Shown in pieces: positions 1 to 7,951 of a DNA stretch of 50,666 nucleotides. The notes below the pieces were generated by a model. The model saw only the letters and a list, made by a program, of their open reading frames with translations, had not been told where the DNA came from and did not search any database. The DNA comes from Deltaproteobacteria bacterium (lineage in GTDB: Bacteria; Desulfobacterota; Binatia; UBA12015): assembly GCA_029262355.1 (NCBI GenBank), contig JAJCZO010000430.1, positions 1 to 50,666 of the forward strand, read 5' to 3'. The position numbers and the translations under genes are program-made. Numbering within the stretch: position 1 is the first letter of the stretch; each line of letters starts with the position of its first letter.

Positions 1-312
1 GGTGGGGCCGTCGGGCCCGGGCGGCGATCGGAGGGATCGCGACGCCCCGCTCGTCGCGGGTGGCGACGGGCGCGCACGGGTGTGTCGAGATCCTCGTTCG
101 TTTTCGCCACGTCGGTGGAGCCCCGCGCGATGCTCTCTCACCGCCGCACGCGACGCAAGGTCTCTCCCAGACTCCGCAGGGGGCGAAGCGGCTCCCCCGC
201 GCAGAGCGCCCTCTGCCGATTGTGAAGAACGCGCATCCCGGACAGCGAAGTCGCGGAAAAGTTGCAACAAACCGGAAGCTGCAACGAATGCCCCTTCGTG
301 CGACACTCGGCA
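1..312. other. left edge, no supported gene
   Basis: Both strands can be read through here, but none of the resulting translations shows a recognisable domain, a hydrophobic segment or a ribosome binding site. They are Arg/Pro/Gly-rich strings typical of GC-rich non-coding DNA or shadow frames. The promoter of the downstream membrane-protein gene presumably lies here, but I see no convincing -35/-10 pair. Confidence 0.5.
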
Positions 313-1008
313 ATGGGCGAATCGAAGGCGTCGCGGGTGAGGCCGGTCTTGATCGGGCTTGCGGCCGTGGTTGGGGTGGTTGTGATCTTTCAGACGCTGC
401 CGGTTGCCGGCTGGCTGTCGAGCTTCCAGGACTACGTTCGCGACCTGGGCCCGGCCGGGTACGTGCTGTACGCGGCCTGCTACGCGATCTGCGTCGTGCT
501 GTTCGTGCCGGCCTCGGTGCTCACGCTGGGCGCGGGCGCGATCTACGGCGTCACGACCGGTGTTGCGATCGTGTTGGTCGGGGCGTCCATCGGCGCGACG
601 CTGTCCTTTCTTTTGGCGAGGACGCTCCTTCGGCAGCGGGTCGAGAAGATGACCGAGGGGAACGCAAAGTTTGGCGCACTGGACCGGGCCATCTCGAAGG
701 AGGGCGCGAAGATCGTCTTTCTGGTGCGCCTCGCTCCCGTCTTCCCCTTCACCTACATCAACTACGCGTTCGGGCTGACGGGTATCCGCACCGTCGGGTA
801 TGTCCTCGCAACGGTGGTGGGAATGATCCCCGGCACCTTCGCCTACGTCTACCTGGGCACGGCCGCGGCAACCGCCGCGACGGCGGGCGATGCCGACCAG
901 GCGCGCACGATCGTTCAGATCGGGGGGGCGGTAGCGGCCCTCGTCGTGACGATCTTCGTGGCCCGCCTGGCCACTAAGGCCATAAGAGAGGCCGGGGTCG
1001 AGAGCTGA
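313..1008 (+). CDS. TVP38/TMEM64 (DedA/VTT) family membrane protein
   Basis: This is an inner-membrane protein of about 231 residues in the TVP38/TMEM64 (VTT domain, SNARE-associated) family, whose members are linked to lipid scrambling or membrane homeostasis. A first transmembrane helix lies near residues 11-30. It is followed by the glycine-rich VTT segment (LTLGAGAIYG, then GASIGATLSFLLAR, around residues 75-105) and by the diagnostic RLAPVFPFTYINYAFGLT stretch near residues 140-157. Two more helices close the protein. I chose the ATG at 313; an in-frame TTG at 262 would add 17 residues, and neither has a good Shine-Dalgarno. The gene stands alone, with the next gene 45 bp downstream on the same strand. 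Family assignment is firm, substrate unknown. Confidence 0.85.
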   Translation: MGESKASRVRPVLIGLAAVVGVVVIFQTLPVAGWLSSFQDYVRDLGPAGYVLYAACYAICVVLFVPASVLTLGAGAIYGVTTGVAIVLVGASIGATLSFLLARTLLRQRVEKMTEGNAKFGALDRAISKEGAKIVFLVRLAPVFPFTYINYAFGLTGIRTVGYVLATVVGMIPGTFAYVYLGTAAATAATAGDADQARTIVQIGGAVAALVVTIFVARLATKAIREAGVES

Positions 1009-1053
1009 CTTCCCCCGTTGAAGCCGCTTCGGGCGCAATGGTAGGCAACGTGG

Positions 1054-2211
1054 ATGGTCAAAGCCTACGCGATTACCGCTGATGCCGTGGCTGCCGAGCG
1101 CGCCCGCGTGAACGACGACCTCGACAAGGTCGACATCTCACGCGTCGTCGCTCTCGACACCCTCGAGCTTCCCGAAGTCGGACCTACCGACGTTCATCTC
1201 CGGATCCTAGCCGTCTCGGCGGAACACAATGTCGACCACGCGGCGCTTGCGGATACGGTCAACATCACGCAGTTGCGCGGGGGAAAGATCTATCCCGGCA
1301 ACTCGGCCGTGGGGGAGGTCCTCGCGGTGGGTCGTGAGGTGACGAGATTCAAGCCGGGGGACATTGCCGTCACCCACTGCATCGGCGAGCCGGACCCCTA
1401 CGGATATCCCCTTCGGATCTGGGCGTACGACCAGCCCGAGTCGACGGGTTGGTACGGCGAAGAGGCGGTCGTTGGCGAGTGGCAGCTCATCGCGGCCCCG
1501 CTCGACTGCGGACTCAGCTTCTGGGAGATTGCAGCATTGCCGCTCCGTGCGCCCACGGCCTACCATCTCTGGCGGCGCGCGTACGGCATCTACCGCGTGA
1601 AGGTTCCGCGCGAGCACCGCGCTACGATCAACGTGCTTGGCTTTGGCGGCGGTGTCTCCGAACTCTTCCTGATGCTGGCCAAACACGAAGGCCACAACGC
1701 CTACTTCTGCTCGGGTAGCCCCGAGCGCCGCGCCGCTCTGGAAGAGCTCGGGATCACGGGCATCGACCAAAAGGCCTTCAACCGATTCGCCAGCCGCGAC
1801 GACGTCAAGGCGTTCAGCGGCCAGGTGAAGAAGCTCACTGGAGGCGTTGGAATGCATGTCGTCTGCGACATGTTGCGCGGGCCCGTGTTCCCGGCGGGTG
1901 TCGCGTGCGCCGCGCGCGAAGGCGTCAACGTGAGCGCTGGTTGGCAGCTGTCGAAGAGCATCCAGTACGACTCGGCGGGTGCGTCGGTGAAGCAGCTCAC
2001 GCTCGACCACACCCACTACGAGACCTTGATCGGGTGCACGGCCGCCACCGAACTCTACGGCACGGTCTTCAAGCCGACGATCCACAAGGAGATCTACGCG
2101 TTCGAGGATCTTCCGCGGGCGATGCACGAGATGCACCTCAACACCCAGACCGGCATCCCGATCATACGGGTCGCCAACGACTTGCCCGCGTCGGTCGCCG
2201 CGATCGCCTGA
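1054..2211 (+). CDS. crotonyl-CoA reductase-like MDR-family dehydrogenase
   Basis: This is a medium-chain dehydrogenase/reductase of 385 residues. The N-terminal GroES-like half contains GEVLAVGREVTRFKPGD, and the Rossmann half starts near residue 190 with INVLGFGGGVSELFLMLAK. The glycine pattern there suits NADP(H) binding. The layout, including the RAPTAYHLWRRA helix before the Rossmann fold, resembles crotonyl-CoA carboxylase/reductases, but the protein is shorter than typical Ccr (about 430-450 residues), so enoyl reduction without carboxylation is possible. No catalytic-zinc Cys/His signature is evident. It ends just before a strong hairpin terminator and appears to be transcribed alone. 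MDR membership is confident; the substrate is inferred. Confidence 0.75.
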   Translation: MVKAYAITADAVAAERARVNDDLDKVDISRVVALDTLELPEVGPTDVHLRILAVSAEHNVDHAALADTVNITQLRGGKIYPGNSAVGEVLAVGREVTRFKPGDIAVTHCIGEPDPYGYPLRIWAYDQPESTGWYGEEAVVGEWQLIAAPLDCGLSFWEIAALPLRAPTAYHLWRRAYGIYRVKVPREHRATINVLGFGGGVSELFLMLAKHEGHNAYFCSGSPERRAALEELGITGIDQKAFNRFASRDDVKAFSGQVKKLTGGVGMHVVCDMLRGPVFPAGVACAAREGVNVSAGWQLSKSIQYDSAGASVKQLTLDHTHYETLIGCTAATELYGTVFKPTIHKEIYAFEDLPRAMHEMHLNTQTGIPIIRVANDLPASVAAIA

Positions 2212-2227
2212 CCGACTGACTAGGGAG

Positions 2228-2253
2228 GCGAGCCCGGCGGCGGCCGGGCTCGC
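2228..2253 (+). terminator. hairpin terminator after the MDR gene
   Basis: A perfect 11-bp GC-rich stem (2228-2238 with 2243-2253) encloses a 4-nt loop, 16 bp after the stop codon of the dehydrogenase gene. It is followed by only a short T-containing run (TTCTC), so termination may be incomplete. Confidence 0.7.
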
Positions 2254-2278
2254 TTCTCGATCAGAACGGCGCCCCTGC

Positions 2279-2311
2279 GGAAAACCCCTCTGCTTACTAG
2301 GGAAAACCCCT
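2279..2311. promoter_or_regulatory. two direct repeats of GGAAAACCCCT, 22 bp apart
   Basis: The 11-mer GGAAAACCCCT occurs at 2279-2289 and again at 2301-2311. The start-to-start distance is exactly 22 bp, about two helical turns, so a tandem-binding regulator could contact both from one DNA face. It lies in the intergenic region 346 bp upstream of the secreted-protein gene at 2657. The regulator is unknown and function is inferred from geometry. Confidence 0.4.
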
Positions 2312-2656
2312 AATCGGCGCAAAGGATATTCTGTGTGCTAATGCAAGGTGCGGGATTTCTCTGTTGACAGCAGGGCTTCCGAAGATGCACCTTCTCGATA
2401 TAGAGCAGATCCTTGGAGATCCGACTCGGACGCTGGTGGGGAGGACCACATGATGAACTCTTTGACGCACGCACGCGACGCCGGGCGGCCCAAGCGGTCC
2501 ACTCCATTTCGTTCGACCGGGAACGACTCCAATCCCAAAAACATCAACCTTCAAATCAGGACTACGACTTCGGGCGGAGGCGTGGTCACCACAGGGAGAT
2601 CGGGAATCGACTCGACCCCCCACCACGCTAGAACCTATCTACAGAGGAGAGAAGTC
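2312..2656. other. long leader region upstream of the secreted protein
   Basis: This 345-bp stretch stays open in the frame of the gene at 2657 but reads as low-complexity, Arg/Ser/Thr-rich sequence without domains. It contains a TTGACA hexamer at 2364-2369 without a well-spaced -10 element. An ATG pair at 2450 is preceded by GGGGAGGA and is in frame with the downstream gene. The stretch may be a long 5' leader, or an N-terminal extension if 2450 is the true start. Confidence 0.35.
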
Positions 2657-3436
2657 GTGCTCAAGCAGACCACGTTGACCCTGGCTGCCGTCGTTCTAAC
2701 TGCAGCAATGCTCGCCATACCGAGCGCTGCGCCGGCATGTGAGTTGATTCACCTCAAGCGAATCATGGGGCCCCTCGGGACGCCCATTGGCCCGCCTCCG
2801 CCGGATGCGTCGCTTTGCTGGACGGGTTGTCCGTTCAAGATCGCTGGCGAGCAAGACCTCGGCAAGGGCCGTCTGATCGTGAAGAAGGGCGACGGTGCCG
2901 CCTCGGTGCAGGCGATCATCACGTTGGAGAAGAACCTGAACACGGGTATCGAATACGAGCACACCACGGCCCGCACGACGGACTACACGTGTACCGACCT
3001 TGCCGTGATCGATCCCGCCCTCGATGCGCGCGTTCAGGCGGCGACCCCGTTCCCGCCGTGCACGACCGGGGACTTCAAGGTCAAGTACGTGAAGCCCTTG
3101 GTGTGTCTCGATCAGACGCTCAATTGCGCGAGCAGGAACCAGAAGAGCCTGAAGGTTCTTCACGATTGGGACGCCGTCGACGACCTCACCCGGGGGATCG
3201 ACGTCGTGCGTGATGGCGTGACGTTCAGTCATTCCCCGAAGCCTACGCTCAACGTGTGGTTCCACATGTGCTGCGGCGACGTGGCGGACTTTGGCACCGG
3301 CGGCGATCCGTTCGAGCTCGATACGTACGCGGTCATCCGTGACCCAGCTGGCAACTGTCGCGCCGAGATCTTGCGCGAAGGCGCCCGGAACTCCGGCGAT
3401 CCTCTGCCCGTTGCGGGCGTGGATCAGTGTAGCTGA
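2657..3436 (+). CDS. secreted Cys-rich protein of unknown function
   Basis: I do not recognise this family. The GTG start at 2657 is preceded by AGGAGA with 6-nt spacing and gives a clear signal peptide (VLKQTTLTLAAVVLTAAMLA, cleavage near SAAPA-C). The mature protein has about 235 residues with many cysteines, including a CWTGC pair near the N-terminus and a CC pair in FHMCCGDVADFG, implying disulfides in the periplasm or outside the cell. An alternative ATG at 2450 with its own GGGGAGGA would add 69 residues ahead of the signal sequence and seems less likely. The gene is monocistronic, bounded by terminators on both sides. It may be controlled by the paired repeats at 2279-2311. Confidence 0.7.
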   Translation: MLKQTTLTLAAVVLTAAMLAIPSAAPACELIHLKRIMGPLGTPIGPPPPDASLCWTGCPFKIAGEQDLGKGRLIVKKGDGAASVQAIITLEKNLNTGIEYEHTTARTTDYTCTDLAVIDPALDARVQAATPFPPCTTGDFKVKYVKPLVCLDQTLNCASRNQKSLKVLHDWDAVDDLTRGIDVVRDGVTFSHSPKPTLNVWFHMCCGDVADFGTGGDPFELDTYAVIRDPAGNCRAEILREGARNSGDPLPVAGVDQCS

Positions 3437-3462
3437 AACTAGGATCGTTCCGAAGCGCGAAG

Positions 3463-3495
3463 CGGCCCCGCTGGCATTGTCGGCGGGGCCGTTTT
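3463..3495 (+). terminator. intrinsic terminator after the secreted protein
   Basis: A 9-bp stem CGGCCCCGC (3463-3471) pairs with GCGGGGCCG (3483-3491) around an 11-nt loop and is followed directly by TTTT. It lies 27 bp past the stop codon and is a standard Rho-independent terminator. Confidence 0.85.
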
Positions 3496-3573
3496 GCGTT
3501 CAGGGGGTGGGGGGCCGTATGGCCCGTGCCCGGTCGGCGGGCGCCCGACGCGTCCCGGGGGCGGCGTGGGCCG

Positions 3574-5139
3574 TCACGCATCGCCCCGATCGAGGCGTTC
3601 GCGAAGTGCTCGTTTGTCGATCTTGAACATCGGCGTGGTCGGCAGATCGTCGACCAGGGTCAGCCCATCGGGTCTCTTGAAGCTCGCGAGATCCTCGCCG
3701 ACCCAGGAGCGTAGCTCTGAGAGCTGAGGCGGGTCCGCGGGGTTCAGCGGGACGACGAACGCCCAGCCCGTCTCGCCAAGCACGTCGTGGGGACGCCCAA
3801 GAATCGCAGCCCGCCCGACCTTCGGGTGTTTCCCGAGACGAGCCTCGATCTCGACGGGGTATACGTTGAAGCCGCCGCGGATGTACATCTCGCTTTGTCG
3901 GCCGCGGAGGCGAAGGTACCCGGCGTCGTCGAGCGCGCCGACGTCGCCCGTATGGATGAAGCCCTCCGCGTCGATCACCTTCGCCGTGGCCTCCTCGTTG
4001 CGCCAGTAGCCGCGCATCGTGGCGGGAGACCGAACGATGACTTCGCCGTACTCTCCGGTCGGGACTGGGAGACCGTCGTCATCGACGATACGAAGCTCGA
4101 CGCCTCTCGTCGCCTTGCCTACGGTGGTGGCCAGGATCTCGGGTGGATCGTCGGGCAGCGACGCCGTGCCGATGCCCATCTCGGTCGACGAGTACCGAAC
4201 GCTCACGCGCGACCGAAAGATCTTCTGCACTCGCCGGATGAGGGCCGGTGTGGAGGGCGCGCCGCCCAGTAGAACCGACTCGACGGAGCTCAAGTCGTGT
4301 TGCGGCCGATTCGGGTGATCGAGGAGCATCACGACCTGGGTGGGGAACCCACCGATGTCGGTCAGCCGCTCGCGCTCGATCGTTTTCAGGACCTCGGCGG
4401 GGTCGAAGCTGTCCTGGATGATCGTGCACGTCCGATGAGCGATTGGGATGGCGGCCCGAGCCATGAAGCCGACGTGCGCGAACGAGATGCCCGTCACGAG
4501 GTGCGCGGGCGCGGGGCTGCCGCTCGGGTAGCGCAGCGTTTCGATTGCGGCGAGTGCGATCAGGCTTTCGTGCGTGTACCAGGCGCCCTTCGGAATCCCG
4601 GTCGTCCCGCTGGTGAAGATGATGGTGGCCGCGTCGCTCGGCTGTGCCATGACGGAGCGTGCGGGTTCGGTGCCCGCCGAGAGTCTTTCGACCGCCGCGG
4701 ACGTGTTGGCTCGCAGTTCGGCCTCCGTGAGCCAGAGAGCCTCTCCTAGCTCGGGAGCGTCGGCCCGCAGTCCGGCGATCGTCGCGACGAAGTCCGTGTC
4801 GTGGGAGCCTTCGACGCCCAACAGGAGCTTTGCTCCGGACCGCTCGAGGATGTGCCCGATCTCCGTGCGGCGGTAGCGCAAGTTGATGCCGGTGGTGATC
4901 GCCCCGAGGCGTGAGATCGCCAGGTAGGCGATTTTGTACAGTGGGGTGGTCGGCAGCAGGAGAGCCACCACATCGCCGCGAGTCACGCCCCGGGCCGCGA
5001 GGGCGCCGGCGAGCTGAGCCGAGAGTCGGTTCCAATCTGCGTAGGTCAGCTCTTCGTCTCGGTAGCGGAACGCCGTCGCGGCGCCGTCTTGTGCGGCGGC
5101 TGCGGCGAGAAGGCCTGGGAGCGTCTCGGAACGGACCAT
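3574..5139 (-). CDS. class I AMP-dependent acyl-CoA synthetase
   Basis: An ANL-superfamily ligase of about 521 residues that activates a carboxylate with ATP and transfers it to CoA. The P-loop-like AMP motif TIIFTSGTTGIPKG lies near residue 175. The central acyl/AMP motif is YSSTEMG. The hinge and C-terminal lid are GYLRLRGRQSEMYIRGGFNV followed by YPVEIE, and the catalytic lysine region reads MFKIDKRALRERL at the C-terminus. The family is firm; the acyl substrate (medium/long chain or aromatic) is not determined. I chose the ATG at 5139 because AAGG sits at good spacing; a GTG at 5148 would add three residues. It is divergent from the lipoprotein gene at 5258. Confidence 0.9.
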   Translation of the reverse strand: MVRSETLPGLLAAAAAQDGAATAFRYRDEELTYADWNRLSAQLAGALAARGVTRGDVVALLLPTTPLYKIAYLAISRLGAITTGINLRYRRTEIGHILERSGAKLLLGVEGSHDTDFVATIAGLRADAPELGEALWLTEAELRANTSAAVERLSAGTEPARSVMAQPSDAATIIFTSGTTGIPKGAWYTHESLIALAAIETLRYPSGSPAPAHLVTGISFAHVGFMARAAIPIAHRTCTIIQDSFDPAEVLKTIERERLTDIGGFPTQVVMLLDHPNRPQHDLSSVESVLLGGAPSTPALIRRVQKIFRSRVSVRYSSTEMGIGTASLPDDPPEILATTVGKATRGVELRIVDDDGLPVPTGEYGEVIVRSPATMRGYWRNEEATAKVIDAEGFIHTGDVGALDDAGYLRLRGRQSEMYIRGGFNVYPVEIEARLGKHPKVGRAAILGRPHDVLGETGWAFVVPLNPADPPQLSELRSWVGEDLASFKRPDGLTLVDDLPTTPMFKIDKRALRERLDRGDA

Positions 5140-5257
5140 GGTAGTCACCTTGACGTCCTAGCCTGCTCCGCAGGAGCCCGGCAACTGGTCGTTCCGCAAG
5201 ACGTCGGTTGACCGCGGGGTGCCGAGTTGGGATGCCTGCTGAAGCGAGGAGATCCCC

Positions 5258-5806
5258 ATGATGAACTCGAGATCGATCACCGCGGCTTGTGTCGCGTTGT
5301 TTTCTTGTGCTGCCCTCAGCTGCGGAGATTCGGCGACGTCCGGCACGTCGGAGCCGGCGGCTCCGCTCGACTTCGCGGCGACCGCGGACGACTTCGAGTG
5401 TCTCCAGAACTGGGAGCGCGTGCGGAACATTCGCATCACGAACAAGCTCGGCTTCCTGGAGGAGGCGCTCGCGTTGGCCCGCGCTCCTGAGGTGGGCAAG
5501 GAGTATCCGGTCGGTACGATCCTCCAGCTCTTCCCCGGGGAGGCCATGGTCAAGCGCGGCCCTGACTTCGATCCCAACAACAAGAACTGGGAGTATTTCG
5601 AACTGACGGTGACGGCCGGCGGCACCTCCATCAACGTGCGCGGGCGCGACGACGTGATCAACATGTTCGGGGGGCAGTGCTTCGGGTGTCACGTGGAGGC
5701 GAGCGATTTCGACTTCATCTGCGAGAAGGGTCGTGGCTGCGTAGACCTTCCGATCGGCGATGATACGATCACCGCTCTGCAGGCCGCAGACCCCCGCTGT
5801 AGCTGA
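5258..5806 (+). CDS. mono-heme c-type lipoprotein
   Basis: A 182-residue exported protein. The N-terminus is a signal peptide ending in a lipobox-like AALSC (Cys near residue 22), so it is probably lipid-anchored. A single CXXCH heme c motif (CFGCH, residues 141-145) lies near the C-terminus in VINMFGGQCFGCHVEASDFD, with further cysteines (CEKGRGC) behind it. The spacing and short length do not match a classical cytochrome c class I fold. GAGGAG stands before the ATG at 5258. The EthD-like gene starts 38 bp downstream and could be cotranscribed. Heme attachment is inferred from the motif; electron partner unknown. Confidence 0.75.
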   Translation: MMNSRSITAACVALFSCAALSCGDSATSGTSEPAAPLDFAATADDFECLQNWERVRNIRITNKLGFLEEALALARAPEVGKEYPVGTILQLFPGEAMVKRGPDFDPNNKNWEYFELTVTAGGTSINVRGRDDVINMFGGQCFGCHVEASDFDFICEKGRGCVDLPIGDDTITALQAADPRCS

Positions 5807-5844
5807 GCCCGGCCGGCCGCGAAGACGAGAGTCCAGGAGCCATC

Positions 5845-6633
5845 ATGAGCGACGAACCCGTCAAAGTCGGCAGCATGCTCTTCACGGTCGTGGACCCGGC
5901 CCGCGGCAAAGAGGTGGAGTACAACCGTTGGTACGAGAGGGACCACTACTACGCAGGGTGCCTGATCGGCCCCCGGCTCTTCGCGGGCAGTCGTTGGGTG
6001 GCCACGCGAGATTTGAAAGATCTGCGGTTCCCCGAGCCGAGCCCCCTCGCTCAGCCGACGGTGAAAGCGGGTTCATTCCTCGCGATGTACTGGGTGCAGG
6101 AGGGGCATCACGACGAGTGGAACGCTTGGGGGAACAAGCAAGCCCACTGGCTGTACCAGAACGATCGCGGTTTCCATGAACGCACGCACGTCCACACGCT
6201 CCTCTATACGCACGACTGGGTGGAATACCGAGACGCGGATCCGGTACCGCTCGCGTTGGCGCTCGACCATCGATACGCCGGCCTCGTCACGGTGGCGGTG
6301 GAGCGCCGCGAGGGCGTGTCTCAGGAATCGTTCGACGAATGGTTCCGTGGGACCTACCTGCCGGGGTTCCTTGCCGACTCACCGGTTGCCAACTGCTCGG
6401 TCTGGAGCGGGATCCCGCAGGGGGACGCGCCGATGGCGATCCCCAAGGTCCAGAACGTCGATCGTCTCGACTTTCAGCTGTACTTCGTCGATGGGAAGGC
6501 CGCCGGGGTGTGGGAGCGGTTCCGCAAGCTCGCAGCCGATGTCGAAGAGACCGGGCTTGCGCGTGTGACGTTCGCGTCGCCGTGGCTGCCGACGGTCGTC
6601 GGCACCGACACGTACTGCGATCAGCTCTGGTAG
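5845..6633 (+). CDS. EthD-like dimeric alpha/beta-barrel protein
   Basis: A soluble cytoplasmic protein of 262 residues that looks like two ferredoxin-like alpha/beta-barrel units in tandem. The first begins GSMLFTVVDPARGKEVEYNRW and the second GLVTVAVERREGVSQESFDEW. Both carry the N-x-W or E-W spacing seen in EthD-type and related small barrels. EthD-like proteins accompany oxygenases and ring-cleavage pathways, but the exact role is unknown. AGGAG precedes the ATG at good spacing. It follows the mono-heme lipoprotein closely and is separated from the next gene by about 345 bp. Confidence 0.6.
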   Translation: MSDEPVKVGSMLFTVVDPARGKEVEYNRWYERDHYYAGCLIGPRLFAGSRWVATRDLKDLRFPEPSPLAQPTVKAGSFLAMYWVQEGHHDEWNAWGNKQAHWLYQNDRGFHERTHVHTLLYTHDWVEYRDADPVPLALALDHRYAGLVTVAVERREGVSQESFDEWFRGTYLPGFLADSPVANCSVWSGIPQGDAPMAIPKVQNVDRLDFQLYFVDGKAAGVWERFRKLAADVEETGLARVTFASPWLPTVVGTDTYCDQLW

Positions 6634-6979
6634 GGCCCGCCGACGAGCCGGGTGAGGTCGTCGGTGCGTGCGATGATCTCTTTGAGGGCCTACGACCGGC
6701 GGAAGTACCGCTGGTTCTCAAGCATCGCTCGGGAATTCATCGGGGGCAACGGTCTGATAGGCGCGGTTCATCTTCACGGTGGTATTTCCCTCGGCTCGGC
6801 CTCGAGTGGCGGAGGGCTTCTCAGTACTGAGGATCCCTCACTTGGGCAACGTGGTTCCTCTGGGGCCGGTCCTGAATCGACGGGAGAGCGCCTGTAACGG
6901 TTCGGGAGGCGTGGTAATCCTGCGCGGGGCTCTGGCTGGCCCCGCGGCGGGGGCAGGCTTCGCCCAAGGGGGTTGGGGA
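6634..6979. other. intergenic region with dyad and hairpin
   Basis: No convincing gene is visible. The stretch holds a 28-bp interrupted dyad at 6812-6839 (listed separately). A GC-rich hairpin at 6923-6946 has an 8-bp stem CGCGGGGC/GCCCCGCG and an 8-nt loop, ending 33 bp before the next start codon without a T-tract. Both probably belong to the control region of the fumarylacetoacetate-hydrolase gene. Confidence 0.45.
6812..6839. promoter_or_regulatory. 28-bp two-layer dyad, operator candidate
   Basis: The core CTCAGTACTGAG (6820-6831) is a perfect 12-bp palindrome. Around it, GAGGG (6812-6816) and CCCTC (6835-6839) form a second pair of arms on exactly the same centre, separated from the core by 3 nt on each side. 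Such nested symmetry fits a dimeric or tetrameric repressor site 140 bp upstream of the hydrolase gene at 6980. Regulator unknown. Confidence 0.45.
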
Positions 6980-7942
6980 ATGCGGCTTTGTACGTTCACG
7001 GCTCGGGGGCGGACCCGTCTGGGGGCTCTGCGAGGGGAGGGGGAGGTCGTCGATCTCAACCTAGGCTACCGCGCGCGACTGGCCAGGCGAGGCGATCCGC
7101 GTGCCGCAGCAATGGCGGATGCGCTGGTCCCACCGGAGATGTTGGCGTTCCTCTCGGGTGGCGAGGAGTCGATGGACGGCGCCCGTCACGCCATCGCCTA
7201 CGTGGAAGAGGTGGCTGCATCCGAGGCCGAGCGCGTGGTGGGTGAGGGGCTGCTCGTCGATCGGGCCGAGGCGGGGTTCCGGCTCGAGGCACCCGTGCCG
7301 CGCCCTGGCAGCGTTCTCGCGGTCGGTGTGAACTACAAAGACCATGCGGTAGAGGCGGGCTTCGAGCTTCCGAAGTACCCAGTCGTCTTCAGCAAGGTCG
7401 CGACGTGCATCGTCGGTCCCGAGGACGCGATCGTCCGCCCCCGCGTGAGTGAGTTGCTCGATTGGGAAGGGGAGCTCTGCTTCGTGATCGGCAAGCGTGC
7501 CCGGCACGTGGCCGCGAGCGACGCGCTCGACTACGTCGCGGGATTCACGATCGGCCACGACGTGTCCGTCCGGGATTGGCAATTCCATTCCCAGACGATG
7601 ATGATGGGAAAGAGCTTCGACACCCATGGGCCGATCGGTCCCGCGCTCGTGACGCGCGACGAAGTCCCGCACTACCGCGATCTCGACCTGCGGACTCTCG
7701 TGAACGGCGAGGTCAAGCAGGACTCCAGCACGCGGCATCTGATCTTTGGGGTGGAGGAGGTCGTGGAGTACCTCACCCAGGCTTTCACGCTGTATCCGGG
7801 CGACATCGTCTTTACGGGCACCCCGAGCGGGATCGGCGGCTCTCGGCGTCCTCCCGAGTTTCTGAAGGCCGGTGACGTCGTGCGCATCGAGATCAGTGGG
7901 CTCGGCGCGCTCGAGAACCAGGTCGTCGATGAAGAGGTCTGA
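6980..7942 (+). CDS. fumarylacetoacetate hydrolase family protein
   Basis: About 320 residues, in the FAH / 2-hydroxyhepta-2,4-diene-1,7-dioate isomerase family. These are Mg-dependent enzymes that hydrolyse C-C bonds or hydrate beta-keto acids late in aromatic degradation. Visible family blocks are AVGVNYKDHAVEAGF, LLDWEGELCFVIGKRARHV (the E-x-E metal ligands), HDVSVRDWQFH, GKSFDTHGPIGPALV and GDIVFTGTPSGIG. The ATG at 6980 follows a G-rich SD-like stretch; earlier in-frame starts would add a long non-homologous extension. The SGNH hydrolase starts 9 bp downstream, so the two are probably one operon. Substrate not determined. Confidence 0.88.
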   Translation: MRLCTFTARGRTRLGALRGEGEVVDLNLGYRARLARRGDPRAAAMADALVPPEMLAFLSGGEESMDGARHAIAYVEEVAASEAERVVGEGLLVDRAEAGFRLEAPVPRPGSVLAVGVNYKDHAVEAGFELPKYPVVFSKVATCIVGPEDAIVRPRVSELLDWEGELCFVIGKRARHVAASDALDYVAGFTIGHDVSVRDWQFHSQTMMMGKSFDTHGPIGPALVTRDEVPHYRDLDLRTLVNGEVKQDSSTRHLIFGVEEVVEYLTQAFTLYPGDIVFTGTPSGIGGSRRPPEFLKAGDVVRIEISGLGALENQVVDEEV

Positions 7943-7951
7943 GCGCCGCGC

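Noticed and set aside
2364-2369. Perfect TTGACA -35 hexamer
   Set aside because: No acceptable -10 box at 16-18 bp spacing; the closest AT-rich match is about 10 bp too far.
4079-5692. A 537-codon Arg-rich frame on the minus strand overlapping the acyl-CoA synthetase
   Set aside because: An out-of-frame shadow of the synthetase gene; Arg-rich, no motifs.
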